DNA of 64,000 bases, taken from positions 35,715,501 through 35,779,500 of the forward strand of contig CM076152.1 in NCBI GenBank assembly GCA_038025085.1. Direction: 5' to 3'. Source of the DNA: Tetragonia tetragonoides (lineage: Eukaryota; Streptophyta; Magnoliopsida; Caryophyllales; Aizoaceae). The translations under genes were made by a program, and so were the position numbers. The notes below the pieces were generated by a model. That model saw only the letters and a list, made by a program, of their open reading frames with translations, made no database searches and was not told the origin of the DNA. The stretch's first letter is position 1. Every line of letters starts with the position of its first letter. This document shows positions 13,801 to 24,823 of this stretch, piece by piece.

Positions 13801-16800
13801 TGCATATAATCGACCCCCCTTTACCCTGCCTAGGCGGGAGCCTCTTTGGAGGCACTGGAGTAATGTTGATGAATTGAGTTATTTTGATAACATATTGTAG
13901 GAGTGCCAAAATAATTTTTTTTATGAACATATTTAGAAAAAATTTAGTCTTTTTTAAAATTTTTTTTTAATTTTAAAAATCCTGTCTCTCTTTTTTTAGG
14001 ATAGGTTTCAAAAGTTTATTTCTTGTGCTCTACGATATTAAATAGCTTAGCTATTTCGTGATTATTGAGATTTGAGAATACCATGGACATATGTCCTACT
14101 GAATTCCTCATTATTTCTCTCTCTCTCTCTCTCTCTCTCTCCATCTAAATCCCCTATGTTTCTCCTTTCCTCCTTGATTCTTACTCTTCCTCTCCTATCT
14201 GAACTCCTTTATTTCCCCTTATGGATCTCTATCAAATTGGTATCAGAGCCCTACTTTGGTCCCTGCTGCTGCTAACCTCTATCTATCAAAGGACCCTTGA
14301 AGCAGGTAGTGCTGTAAAGTGTAATTGTCTAGCCTGTTTCATGATAGTGTTGTGAAGATTTCTGCTGGACAATGTACAATCACCTGCATATAGAGCAAAT
14401 AAAAATATTGTTGGAGTAGAGCAAAGGATAGAAGAATCGGGAGGTAAAGTAATCGAGTTGGTTACTGATGAAGGAAACCTCCCTACAATTTCTCCAGTTT
14501 GTCACTAGTACTTTGTGAATGAAGTCTAATATTTTTAATACATATTTGTTCACTGTGTTGGAGCATTTAGCATTGTCTAGACTCTAGATTCTCTGTGTAC
14601 CCCTTTGTTTTGTGGTCAATTCTGTCGGTTCAAAATCAATTTATATATGCAGTCTTAGTTTCCAAAATGATCACGTGCTTTGGTAGTTGAAACAGCCTCT
14701 CTGATAGGGTTAAGAAGGCCGTGTCCTTCTTCACCTCCTCAGACTTATCCTCGGTGGGGATTCACATAGGATAGTTGTTTTTCACGTTTGAATATTCTGC
14801 CAGAACCAGATGTAAATGGAGAATTGCTCCATCGTTAGACACATAAGAATTTATGGTTTGTGGATGAGGAGAAACAAAGCTTGGATCTTGGCTGTCCCTA
14901 CTCCTTCATAGCATATTGTAGGGTGTTTCAATCCCTTATTCCATAATTCGTTTGTTAAGAAAATAAGCGTATGTACATTGAATGGTGCAACTGAACCGAA
15001 ATTCTGAACTCAGGTACCAGAGGTGGATACTGCTGTAAGGTCTTTAACAGTAATGTTTGATGGGAGCATGGTGGTTGCTGCAAATAATAATGGAACTTGT
15101 TATGTTTGGCGATTGTTACGAGGAACACAGGTAACTATGATCTATGATAAAATCATCGTATGTAGTAACTGCCTTGATTAAAATATAACCTTCATATTCT
15201 GTAATTGTAGACAATGACAAATTTTGAGCCGCTTCATAGGCTTCAAGCACACAAAGGATACATCCTTAAATGTCTACTTTCACCAGAGTATGGTGAACCT
15301 AACAGGTTTGTGTTGCAGCAGATTTGCTGTTTCTTTCATATCCCTCTGTTTTTAGAGTATTGCATCTTAAAGCAGGGGCGCTACTTTTCCAATAAAATGT
15401 CTTTTAGATCATGCGGTAAAGTTTGGGAATTGTATAAACTACCCAATCTTCTGATGGGGTTTGTATTACTAGCTTCTTGGGACGCATGTGAGTGGATGGA
15501 AATGAAGATTAATTAGATAAATCTGGTAAGGGCTAATAAGGGTAGTATGGAAAAGTAACATTTCTATTAGTACATCGAAGAAAAAGTGATACTATTTTGG
15601 GACAGCATAAACAAGTACACTGACAATGTTTTAGCGACAGTATCTTTATTTACTTGTAGTTTTCTTGCACTTATCTGATATATATCAGACTATCTTGTCA
15701 TATGTATTTTTTTCCTTCGATTGGATACATGAATGATGATGGAGAGGTCTATAGTAGAATATTTCATTATATACTTAGTACTTGTCAATTTGTGTTTACT
15801 ATCAAACTAGAGTGGCAAAGAAATGGCGCTGGCAACTCTATTCATGATGCATATTTTTGAGTGATGCATGATAGTTAAACTTTTGCATGAGTCATGAGGA
15901 TAAGTAGCAAGCAGAGCCTTTCAGTATCGATGCTTTTCTTAGTGATTGAGAATTTTCTGTTTTCACCAGAAGCAGTGTTGACAACCTTGTCTGCAAGTGA
16001 AATTAAATCAGCTGAATTTATTGTAATGTGCTTTTCTTCTACTGCTGCTATTATTCTGATTAAAGTTTGTTTCTCCAGATACTTGGCTACTGTATCGTCT
16101 GATCATACAGTCAAAATATGGAACGTTGACAACCATTTCCAGTTGGAGAAAACTTTATCTGGTGAGTTATCACTTTGAGCACTTCCCTACTGATTACTGA
16201 ATGTTACCAGATACTTACACTAACAACTCTGTTGTATTTCTTGTGCATAATTCATTCCAGGACATGAGCGTTGGGTGTGGGACTGTGTTTTCTCTGTAGA
16301 TGGTGCGTACCTCATTACAGGTAAGTCATGTTTTACAAAAATAATGCTGCTGGGTTAATTGCATGATTGAGATCATGATTACTAGAGAAGAATCTTCAGT
16401 GCATTTGGAGGGTTAGGATTGTTGATGTAGTGGTGAAAGCATTTTTGGAGACCTATCAGTCAAGAGTCTAGCCATTAGTATGCTTGTTTTCAATCGACTT
16501 GAAAATTCCCGTACGAAAATAAAAGACAGTCATATCTTTTCGAGGTTGATTGTTACATTTCTTCATAGGTGCCTTCTGTGGCAAACATACTGTGTTAATG
16601 TGGATGACTGTTGTCCTGCATTCTCTTATTTTCAAGATTTGGGGCAACTACTTTCTCTATGTGGTTTGAGCTTGATCAGTGAATTTGTGAAGTTCATTCA
16701 ACTTCGAAAGCTCTTCTATTGTTATGGTGTGCAAACAAATCCAACATCTAGACGCTTGTGTATATGCCTGACTTCACAATTGTTCAAATGATGAAGTTAT

Positions 16801-17180
16801 AAGCAACCTCTGTAGAAAGATTGAGGTTGATAGAAAGATTAGTAAGTAAGACACCCGGGCAGTTGAAAACAGCCAGGAAACTTGTCTTAAAGAGTTCCGA
16901 ATCCTGTTTTATTCAATGGCGCTATACTTTAGGCACGTGATCATTTCGAATATCATTTTGCCATGCTAGGCTTATGCTTTTCTTCCCCGCCTTAATATGT
17001 CAATCTATTTAACATGATGCTAATTCTGTATCCCCCGCTTTGTTGATTGTGTTAGCTTCCTCGGATGGGACTGCAAAGTTGTGGTCAGTGTCGAGTGGAG
17101 AAGCCATCCAGACGTATCAAGGGCATCACAAAGCTGTTGTGTGCTGTGCGTTAAATGATGGAGGGGAGGTATCTTCTTGA
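10896..17180 (+). CDS. LST8: LST8, WD40 subunit of the TOR kinase complex
   Basis: Ten exons: 10896-11003, 11262-11363, 11462-11574, 11653-11722, 12289-12366, 15014-15130, 15211-15305, 16079-16161, 16261-16320, 17056-17180. All introns are GT-AG and phases join cleanly to 316 aa, close to the ~305-315 aa of LST8/GbetaL proteins. The start reads [16 protein letters not shown]. Blade signatures visible include [62 protein letters not shown] and [16 protein letters not shown], consistent with a seven-bladed propeller. LST8 binds and stabilises the TOR kinase domain in TORC1, coupling nutrients to growth, translation and rRNA synthesis. The stop falls three codons after the last conserved residues, so the C-terminus is complete. 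Intron 5 (12367-15013) is enlarged and contains a SINE and LTR-like debris. The gene converges on NRPA1. Confidence 0.96.
13773..13884 (+). mobile_element. SINE fragment (ctcacaggggtaagg family), copy 2, with TSD
   Basis: The SINE body occupies 13785-13872 (ctcacaggggtaaggctgc, cctaggcgggagcctc) and is bracketed by a perfect 12-bp duplication attgagttattt at 13773-13784 and 13873-13884. It is about 88 bp, 5'-truncated, and sits in LST8 intron 5 in the sense orientation. It ends in a short aatgttgatg tail. Confidence 0.88.
14087..14277 (+). mobile_element. LTR-retrotransposon remnant with tRNA-iMet primer site
   Basis: The sequence tggtatcagagcc (14238-14250) matches the classical primer-binding site complementary to the 3' end of initiator methionine tRNA. 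It follows a potential LTR end (tctctatca) by three bases. A CT microsatellite (14116-14141) and pyrimidine-rich sequence precede it, as in many plant LTRs. No gag-pol remains and the LTR start was not located. Lies in LST8 intron 5. Confidence 0.5.
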
Positions 17181-17659
17181 TGAACTGTCATCCCATAATT
17201 TTCTTCTTCTAGTGAGGATTATTCTTTTTTTCTTTTCTTTTCTTTTCAAATCCTAGGATATTTTTTTAATCCATTGAACTGATATGTGTAAATAATTTCT
17301 CAATAGATTTTTCTTTTCTTGTAAAAGCTAGCAAATATCTGTCACCCTGGCTTCTGTACTTTAAGATGTTTATTGATACTGATCTCTTTATTGTAACATG
17401 CAACCCCAAAAAATATCATGTAGAGGTAAGTGTTAGGGATATCAATTGATCGGATATGAAATGAGTCAAGCCATATTCATATTCATGTTCATAAAGACCA
17501 CAATATTGCAAGTAACTAATACAACATGCCCAAAAGTGCACAACAGAGACAATGTTTTTTTTTTTCCTGAAGGACAGACAATTTATTTAAGGGGGGGGGG
17601 GGGGGGACTTTGGAAAGCTATTTATATGATTATATCTATATGTTTTAGGGTAAAGGAGA
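17181..17659. other. 3' flank of LST8, with a 16-G run
   Basis: Contains the probable LST8 3' UTR and AT-rich DNA. A homopolymer of 16 G occupies 17591-17606. Nothing coding. Confidence 0.5.
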
Positions 17660-18241
17660 GGATATATGGTCTTTCTTCTTTGCTTCTCTCCCATCTTATC
17701 TAAATCCTAACTAATTAAAACTTCATATTTTCAAGCATGAAGGACAGATTTAGGTCTAAATTGGTCATTCCTATCATGTGATTGATGTTTTTCATCCTTT
17801 TTGGCCTTAATTTCTAGTTTTTGTTTTTTGCTCTAAGTGGAAGAGACCTCTATCCTTGTGTGAAGTTTATAGGTACGTATTTTCATATGTTTCTCTTTTA
17901 TAGGATTCTCTTTTTCGCCTATTGTGCGATTTATAATTAGTAAAAGAAGTATGGATTTGAGGACCGAATACACACATGATCGATATCAAACAGAGTTTTG
18001 TGGGCAAGTGATTACGTTATTTGCATTGAAGATCTCCACTTCTATGAACGGGTCATAAAGTAAAGTATATGATTACTCTGCATGTTGGAGTAACATCTGG
18101 GTATTCTAGTAGTTGATTGTCTTGTTACTTTGTTAGTTATATCTTTTTTGTTACTATTATATTACAGTGTTTTTTTTTTTCCTTATAGATGTATGACTTT
18201 TCTTTCAATAAAAGTCTCTTCCCCCATCAAAAAATAAAAAA
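17660..18241 (+). mobile_element. Poly(A)-tailed repeat, uninterrupted copy
   Basis: Homologous to 5610-7918 but without the Tourist MITE or the tandem duplication. It preserves the empty MITE site (gcgatttataattag, 17932-17946). It ends caataaaagtctcttcccc followed by an A-rich tail (18228-18241). The polyadenylation-like aataaa and A tail suggest a retroposed transcript. The family could not be identified. Confidence 0.65.
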
Positions 18242-18830
18242 GTGGGTAAATGAATGAGTACTCGTCATTCATATCCAACCTAATAAACGTCTATATAAGT
18301 TATTAGTCCCTCTCAATTAGTTTAATTACGTTCACCCTCATAAGACGTGCACTAGATTTGATGTGTGATATACATATACATGCACACGCTCGCTCTACCT
18401 TATGATGAGATTCCCATTTTTGGAATAGGGGATCTAACTTCTCAGGATTCTAATTCATAATCTTTTGATCCTTATATTGCTCTATTAAGATGTGAAAGAG
18501 TTGAGCAAAATTTACCCTTTACTCGTATCGAATGTGCAATTAAACCCTCTATAAAACAAGGGTAGCAATAGCATATAAAAGATAAAAAAGATCAATACAT
18601 GTTAAGAGGACGACACCAAGAGATTGTCTCACAAATGTTAATTTTTCAAACTTTGACAAACAACAACAGCAACAAGAGAAACCACAAGACTAGTATGCAG
18701 ACTATAAGAGCTCAAGATCATGCAAAAGCTAAAAAATCATGCAATGTTATATCTTGAAGGTAGCAGAACTCGTACAAGGTGGAAAGTGACTCGATGTTGG
18801 ACATAAGTATGTAGCCATCTGCGACCGCGC

Positions 18831-19202
18831 TTATGGTCGTCTGATAGTGAACGGTGTGTCATTAATCGTGATCGTGTGGCTACCACTTTCCAGGGTCTCT
18901 TGTACTTGATTGATCAGATTTTTGTCGATATTTATCTGCTGTCCATTGACATACATAATCTGATGCTGGGAATGTATGCAGAAGTACTGTGTCAAGATAA
19001 ATTATTAATGATACCAATAAGAAAATTAAAAACTAGCTACTGTATGTTTGAATGTGGGATATATATATCATGTAACCTGCTGCAGAGAGCGTCCTCGTAC
19101 GCCATAGGTAGGACTGGGACGAGCCAGTGTCAGTGTCACCAATACGACGAAGACAAAGAACATGATGGAGTACTTATGATTCTGATAATGAGCGTGTGCC
19201 AT
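18831..19202 (-). CDS. Small secreted peptide, 93 aa, unknown family
   Basis: Two exons, 19202-19077 (42 codons) and 18986-18831 (51 codons plus stop), joined by a GT-AG intron in phase 0. The N-terminus MAHAHYQNHKYS is followed by a hydrophobic core (residues 13-27, IMFFVFVVLVTLTLA) and RPSPTYG, a good signal peptide with cleavage near residue 27-35. The mature part is hydrophilic, has one Cys, and ends in TITINDTPFTIRRP. A second in-frame acceptor (catcag) would shorten exon 2 by about nine codons. A TATA box (tatata, 19331-19336, minus) lies about 130 bp upstream. A diverged duplicate at 22235-22490 shares 5' and 3' flanks, supporting a real gene. I do not recognise the family and infer only secretion. 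Confidence 0.65.
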
Positions 19203-19330
19203 TGCCTGATTATATTGCACTAGTTAGCTACTAAAGGAGGTAAATACCAAGGGGAAAGGGAGAAAATTATTAATGGAGATTATTAGCTTAATTAATGAAA
19301 CATGAGGTGCTTTGGTTTGGTTCATTTGTT

Positions 19331-19336
19331 TATATA
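19331..19336 (-). promoter_or_regulatory. TATA box of the secreted-peptide gene
   Basis: The minus strand reads gctatataaaca, a canonical plant TATA box about 130 bp upstream of the ATG. The same gctatataaaca occurs upstream of the decayed paralogue (22514-22524), showing it was duplicated along with the gene. Confidence 0.55.
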
Positions 19337-19978
19337 GCAACTTAGCAAGCCATTATCAAAAAAAAAAAACCTTAGCAAGCCAGAAAGAGGAACAAGAATA
19401 CAAACTAAGGATAGGACTAGGCCAGGGCGGCTAATCCAGCTGGAACTTAATTAGAAGCACGATTTGTTCAATTGAAATGGTCCTCAATACATTAATTAGA
19501 TTTCTGTTTCAATTAAAGTAAGTGAATATGAGTCTCACATTGAAAAATTTGAGGGGCGAGTATATATAAATCAAGTGGGCTACTCTTCTCTTCAATTCCA
19601 ACATTTCTGGGGAGGAAAAAGAAATGAAAACAAGATGTAGCACTTAAAGAATACAAACAGCTTGCTCAATTACTTTACCAAAGACCTTCAACAATACAGA
19701 AAACATGCATACATCCAATTCTGAATGATGAAGTAGCTTGGAAAAAATCAATGCTTCTTTTAATTTACAAAGAATATTACAGAATCAAAGATGCAGAAAT
19801 ACCAACTTCTAACCTTGGTAAGCAGCATTCTTCCTTTGATAGTTGATACCAAAGTTTCCACACTTAGCAATCTTACCTCCTGAAGCAGAAGGCCTCCTAA
19901 ACTGAACCTGAAATTCCCTGACAACCTCAAAAACATTCCGAAATCCGGCTTTTGCCCACATTTCATAATCACAAATTA

Positions 19979-20252
19979 AGGCCATGTTCTCTTCCACGGA
20001 ATGGTGTGAGACGGTGAGGAACAAAACGGATTGGAACGGAACGGCGCGACGTGGATAATTCAAAAAAATGTGAGACAAAATGAAGAACAGAATGCGGAAC
20101 GGAACGGCGCGGCGCGGATGATTCAAAAAAATATGAGACAAAATGAAGTACAGAATGCGGAACAGAACAGCGCGGAATGAAACGAAACGGAACGGATTGG
20201 AACGAAATGGAACGAAATACAGCATGGAATCGACGAAAAGAACAGAGCCTTA
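19979..20252. mobile_element. Tourist-like MITE with internal 64-bp duplication
   Basis: Ends are aggccatgttctcttcc on the left and gaaaagaacagagcc on the right (inverted with mismatches). The right flank is TTA (20250-20252). The left flank reads TTA or TAA, offset by one base. The interior repeats ggaacggaacggcgcg and carries two adjacent 64-bp units (about 20034-20097 and 20098-20161). The overlapping minus-strand frames rich in Arg/Phe/Ser come from these repeats. Confidence 0.7.
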
Positions 20253-20459
20253 GAGTAGACAAAGCAAACTATATAAAGACGAGGCAACAAGTTTTACAGT
20301 AAAATTCCCCAAAAGGCAGAGCATTGAGGGCCAAGTGTAGCATCAACCGGATAAGTAGTGTTAGACTTGTTTTAGCTCTACGCCATTGCTCATGGCTAGC
20401 AAACTGAACATATCTCCAGGAAAAAGAATAATTCATCTGCTTTTGTGTATGTCTACTAC

Positions 20460-21240
20460 TAGGAATTACTTATTTGGGGGGTCAGGGTCACTGTCCCCGA
20501 CTTGGCTAATGAAGCCTCATCGAGTAGACAACTTTCCTGTGACGTCATTCCCTTCATAAGAATACTAGGAAGAGTAGAAATTAGAAAGTATCCCCTTCAA
20601 TCCTACAAGTTTCCACGGGATCGCCCATTATTGTGGTATGGTACCTATGTCCCGACAATTCGAGAGCACCACTAATGCAATACGGCCCCTTGTTGACAAG
20701 GCTTTTCGAAAGCCCACAAGGAGGATCTCGTCCTTCGATAAGGTTCACGAATATCACGTCTATCCATCTCAAAATGGCAACCTCCTCTTGGCGCAAGATT
20801 CGCACTATCGAGCCCGTCGGCTACTGAATAATGTCTCCAAGATATCCTATCCCGATGAGACTCAACGTTGTCCATAGACATGCCATCGAGTCTGCCCCCT
20901 TATGTGGAAGCTCACTTAAGTATCATTATGTTTGCGAACCACCCATGCACCTAGCAGAGGTGGAGAATTGAACACCTACTACCCCCTAAAGAGTCTTATA
21001 TGGTTCACCCCAACTAACACGACTGAACATCAACATAACTTTCATACTCGACCTCTGATGAGACTCTAATATAACCTTGATTCCCATTATCAAACTCTAC
21101 CGTAGACCTTCTCATCTCTCAATTAAGTCTTGCTCTCATTCTTATTCGACGAGTTCCACACTTTGTCCAGACATTCGAAAGCTCGACACTCGTGATCGAA
21201 CACAAGGAAATTGATCAAAGAGACAGATATATCAGTGAAT
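20460..21240. other. Higher-GC interspersed sequence, unidentified
   Basis: Base composition is clearly richer in G+C and CpG than its surroundings (cacgggatcgcc, ctatcgagcccgtcgg). Short overlapping frames exist on both strands but none resembles a known domain. It looks like noncoding parts of an LTR retrotransposon, but no LTR ends or primer site were found. Confidence 0.35.
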
Positions 21241-21330
21241 TATGACAAAGCCTTTTTTTTTTTAGATCCAAACGGGGAAGAAACCAGTAGCCTTGTACAT
21301 AGGTTGTTTTGGATATTAATAACTTAAACA

Positions 21331-21480
21331 CAAAAATTTGTATAAGACGGTCTTAAAGTAATTTTGGTGAGACGATGGTCACTTTTGAGTGAAACAAGGG
21401 TCTTAATAAGTGACCTCTAATATTTTTAATAGTGACCCCATTTTTCGTAAATTGGTCACACAAGACTTGTTCTAAATTAA
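21331..21480. mobile_element. Short MITE (cttgtgtgagacc family), copy A
   Basis: About 150 bp beginning caaaaatttgtataagacggtct and ending near cacacaagacttg. The interior contains ggtgagacgatggtcac and aataagtgacc, shared with copies at 37373-37525 and 51580-51730. Inverted termini of about 20 bp are imperfect. A further relative with ataagaccgttttaag and atcgtcttaaatgag spans about 21611-21772. Confidence 0.7.
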
Positions 21481-22234
21481 TTATATTGGTTGTATTTCAG
21501 AAATAATATTGACAACTACTTTTAGCAGCGCCGCGTCAACATAGTTCCGGCATGATTTTGATCCGAAAATCGAGTGTGGGCTAATTTTCCTGGATTACTG
21601 ATTCTATGATAAGATTTTGTGTATACATAAGACCGTTTTAAGGTAAAAATAGTTGAAAATAACACTCTTTAATTTATTTAAAATATAACAATTTTTGATA
21701 CTTGTTTGTCCAAACTAAACTTCAAAAATGTAACAATGGTCTCATATCGTCTTAAATGAGTTTTGTGCATATATACATATATAAAAGAGAAAATATCAAT
21801 ATATGTTAAGAGGACACAAGAGATTGTCTCACAAATGTTATTTTCTCAAACTTTGACAAACAACAACAGCAACGAGAGCAACAACAAGACTTATTATCTT
21901 GATCAAGATCGCACAACTTATACGTTTATCATAACAGTAGTCGGAATCGAAAACATGCTGTATGAGGCCTCACCTTGATGTCATGCCGACATTATACTTG
22001 TATATAGAGGTAGTAGCCTCACCTTGAGACGGCCTCATACAAGATTTATTGTTTATCCATGAGGGCCGCCAGGCAGGACCGAAGTCATCTGCGCATATAA
22101 TCAAATAACTGCAATGCAATGTCGTGGATTTTGATATGATGTATGTCGATATGATGTATGTCGATATTTGTCTTTATAAGTTCAGTAAGAATATTCTCGA
22201 AGGTGACCACATCGATATCTTTCATGGCGACCTA

Positions 22235-22490
22235 TCATTTCCAGAAAGAAATTATATAAGTATATTGCAAGCAGCAGTATACTGTCAAGCAAGATAATTA
22301 TCAAATGATAAAAAAGAAAATTAAAAATAATATTGCTAGCTATTGTTTGAATGTGAAATATATAATAATGCAATTAACCTTTGGCGCAAAGCCTTCTCCC
22401 TGCTCCCTGGGTGAGACTGGGGCAAGCTAGTGTCACCAAAACAGCGGCGAAAATGAACAAGTACTTATGATTCTGACGAACGAGTGCCAT
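22235..22490 (-). pseudogene. Decayed paralogue of the secreted-peptide gene
   Basis: Exon 1 (22490-22379) still encodes a signal peptide: MALVRQNHKYLFIF, then AAVLVTLACPSLTQG, matching the intact gene at QNHKY and LVTLA. The donor position has shifted by one base, so splicing to the equivalent acceptor (ttgacag, exon start 22281) leads to a stop at 22235-22237 after about 15 codons. The conserved C-terminal segment of the intact gene is not preserved. The TATA box is only about 25-35 bp upstream of the ATG instead of 130 bp, because the leader region is shortened. Flanks are homologous: 18570-18680 with 21775-21890, and 19440-19484 with 22671-22711. A short peptide could still be made, so pseudogene status is probable, not proven. 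Confidence 0.55.
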
Positions 22491-22676
22491 TGCCTGATAG
22501 ATTTACTGTGTGTGTTTATATAGCAAACCAATAAGGACTAGTACGTATGGGGAACGGATTCTCTAGAGTTCTTTCTCTAGAGTTCCTCTTTCTCTTACCA
22601 TTGGATTAGAGGGGGAGTTTTGGAACCATAGGATTAGAGGGGGAGTATACTGCTGCTTGCAATATACTTATATAAT
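22251..22676. repeat. 33-bp perfect inverted repeat around the paralogue
   Basis: The 33 bp at 22251-22283 (start attatataagtatattgc) occur again, exactly reverse-complemented, at 22644-22676. The first copy covers the intron 3' end and exon 2 start of the paralogue. The second lies upstream of its promoter, next to a fragment of the ancestral flank. Confidence 0.95.
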
Positions 22677-23349
22677 TGGAAGCACGATTTGTCATTCAAT
22701 TGATATTATGGAGCAAACATAATGCAAGTATGTAACATTGTCAGATCGTAGTGGATTTTAGACGTGAGGTCCTGCACGTATTATTTATATGTTCCAATTT
22801 CCAAATTTGATTCTCATATTCTTCAATATACATAAAAGTATTATGGGTCTCAACTCTCATGCAATTTCTAATAACCAACATTTAAACATTTAAACAAAAT
22901 ATAGATTAAGAGGAAAACATGCAATTAACTTTCACAATTTGTCCAGAAAAAGGACAAATGAGAATTATTCAAGCTCACAGTTGACAAAAACATGCAATTA
23001 GCTTTAACATATATATGTTCAACAATATGTAGAATTGAAACCAGCTCCAATGGAAAAAGCTTGCATTGGTAGCCTCTGTCCTGTCCTATTAAATGTACAT
23101 GTACATGTACATGCTGGTGCAGTTCAAATCCATCACTTGATTGTCGGGTGAAAGCAAAAGAACAATGCGAGTACTCATTTATATATACATTCATCTCATT
23201 GGAAAAATCAAAATTCCAACACTTTCCAAAAATATTCGCAACACCAGTGTTATATTTCGCGCAAAATTTGATATGGTCACACCCTACAAGCTACAACCAT
23301 GTTTAAATACTGCAGGTGTGCGATGAAGCCAGCCAAGAGTTAAGGTACA
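22677..23349. other. Intergenic DNA and NRPA1 3' flank
   Basis: AT-rich. Contains a short atgtacatgtacatgtacat palindromic repeat (about 23094-23113) and presumably the NRPA1 3' UTR just below 23350. No other feature. Confidence 0.5.
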
Positions 23350-24792
23350 TTACACATCCATTTCGTGTAACAAGTCAAAGCAACCTGTACCAACTTTTGC
23401 AGGCAAGCCAAGACATATTCTAGCTGAAGGAGACTCCAAGTTGTCCATTAGTGCATGAGACGCTGCTTCAACAAGGAACTTGGAAGCCGTTTCAAAAGAC
23501 ATCTTGCCAAGCGGAGATATCGATTCGGCTATGCCTCCAACTCGGCTCATCGGCCTATACCCACCCGTATGTGTCATGTAGTCAGCAATCAACATTAAGT
23601 GTCTCATATCAACTGTAACTCCATAATGACCGAAAACAGTGAAGATCTCTTTTATAATGGTTGCTCTGGCAGCTTCTACTCCATAGGTATTCAGCATAGC
23701 ATGTATATCATTGGAACTTATGAACCTGATGTCGAGCTCATCCCCCATATCCCAAAATGCAGCAAAATCAACCCCAGACGTCTGGAGTGCTGGTCGATTT
23801 TCTTTACCATTTTTAAGCATTGGAATCCCTCCCGTACTACAATCATCGAAATGAACATCAACAACTTTGCATTCCTTGACGGCACCAGCACTCTTAACAT
23901 AAACTTTCTTAGCTGCCTTTACTGCTATCTGCATATCATAGCAACAAGATATGGTTAAGAAAAATACTGAAAAACAGACCTCTTTGGTTTTGTTTTTAAT
24001 CACCCTTTTGTCAATTGCCATGATCAAATTTCAGTGCAAGTGGAAACCCATAACTTTTGACAATCTCAGTGTGATGATGTAATTTAAGTTGGATTAGCAT
24101 CTAGCTTTCATGGTTGATATGGATATTATATATCCTCTACTCCTAACTATGGTCATCGTCAGTACACCCCATTTTGGGGACCAGAAAAGAAAAACTAATT
24201 TGAAGAGGCCCAACCGGATCTTCAACAAATTACAATCCTACTAGCAGAGATTTCTACAAAGTCAAGGCACCTAAACTAGTAGCTAAATTCAGAAAGCACA
24301 GTAAATAAAAAGTACAGGAAGCCCTAAACAACTAGCCCACAAAAGTTAGTGCTGCTTATTAAAGCACCTGACCTTTCCCAGTGGTGGGATGGGTCACAGT
24401 TGGGGCATGGTAAGGAACCAAGGGTAAGCTTAGTCCATGAGAAGATCAAAAGTCAAGAAAGAGAAACATTTACAATTCTGGCATACCTGTCCCAACAATA
24501 TGTGTGGTTCATTGGACATTCTAAAATGAACTTCAAATTTCAAGCCCTTGCTTTCAACATAAATTGCTCTATCGGAATCTTTCGTCTTCATTGTTTTACG
24601 CTTTGCTTTTGACTCTCGATTTTCATCTTTGTCTTCATCCTCAGCCAGTTCCACGTCTTCAAGTTCAGCTGTATGCCTTTCTTCTTCTTTTTCTTCTACC
24701 TCTTCAGAGTTGTCTTCATAATCCATCTCATCTGTAGCTTGTTTTCTTTTCTGAGCATCTGAACCAAGATCTTCTGCTCCTTTATTGCTACC

Positions 24793-24823
<31 letters not shown>

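Noticed and set aside
14087..14277. Complete LTR retrotransposon
   Set aside because: Only a primer-site-like sequence and an LTR-like end are visible; no second LTR, gag or pol.
19809..20262. Overlapping 97- and 138-codon ORFs rich in Arg, Phe and Ser
   Set aside because: They arise from the 64-bp tandem unit of a Tourist-like MITE and repeat with its period.
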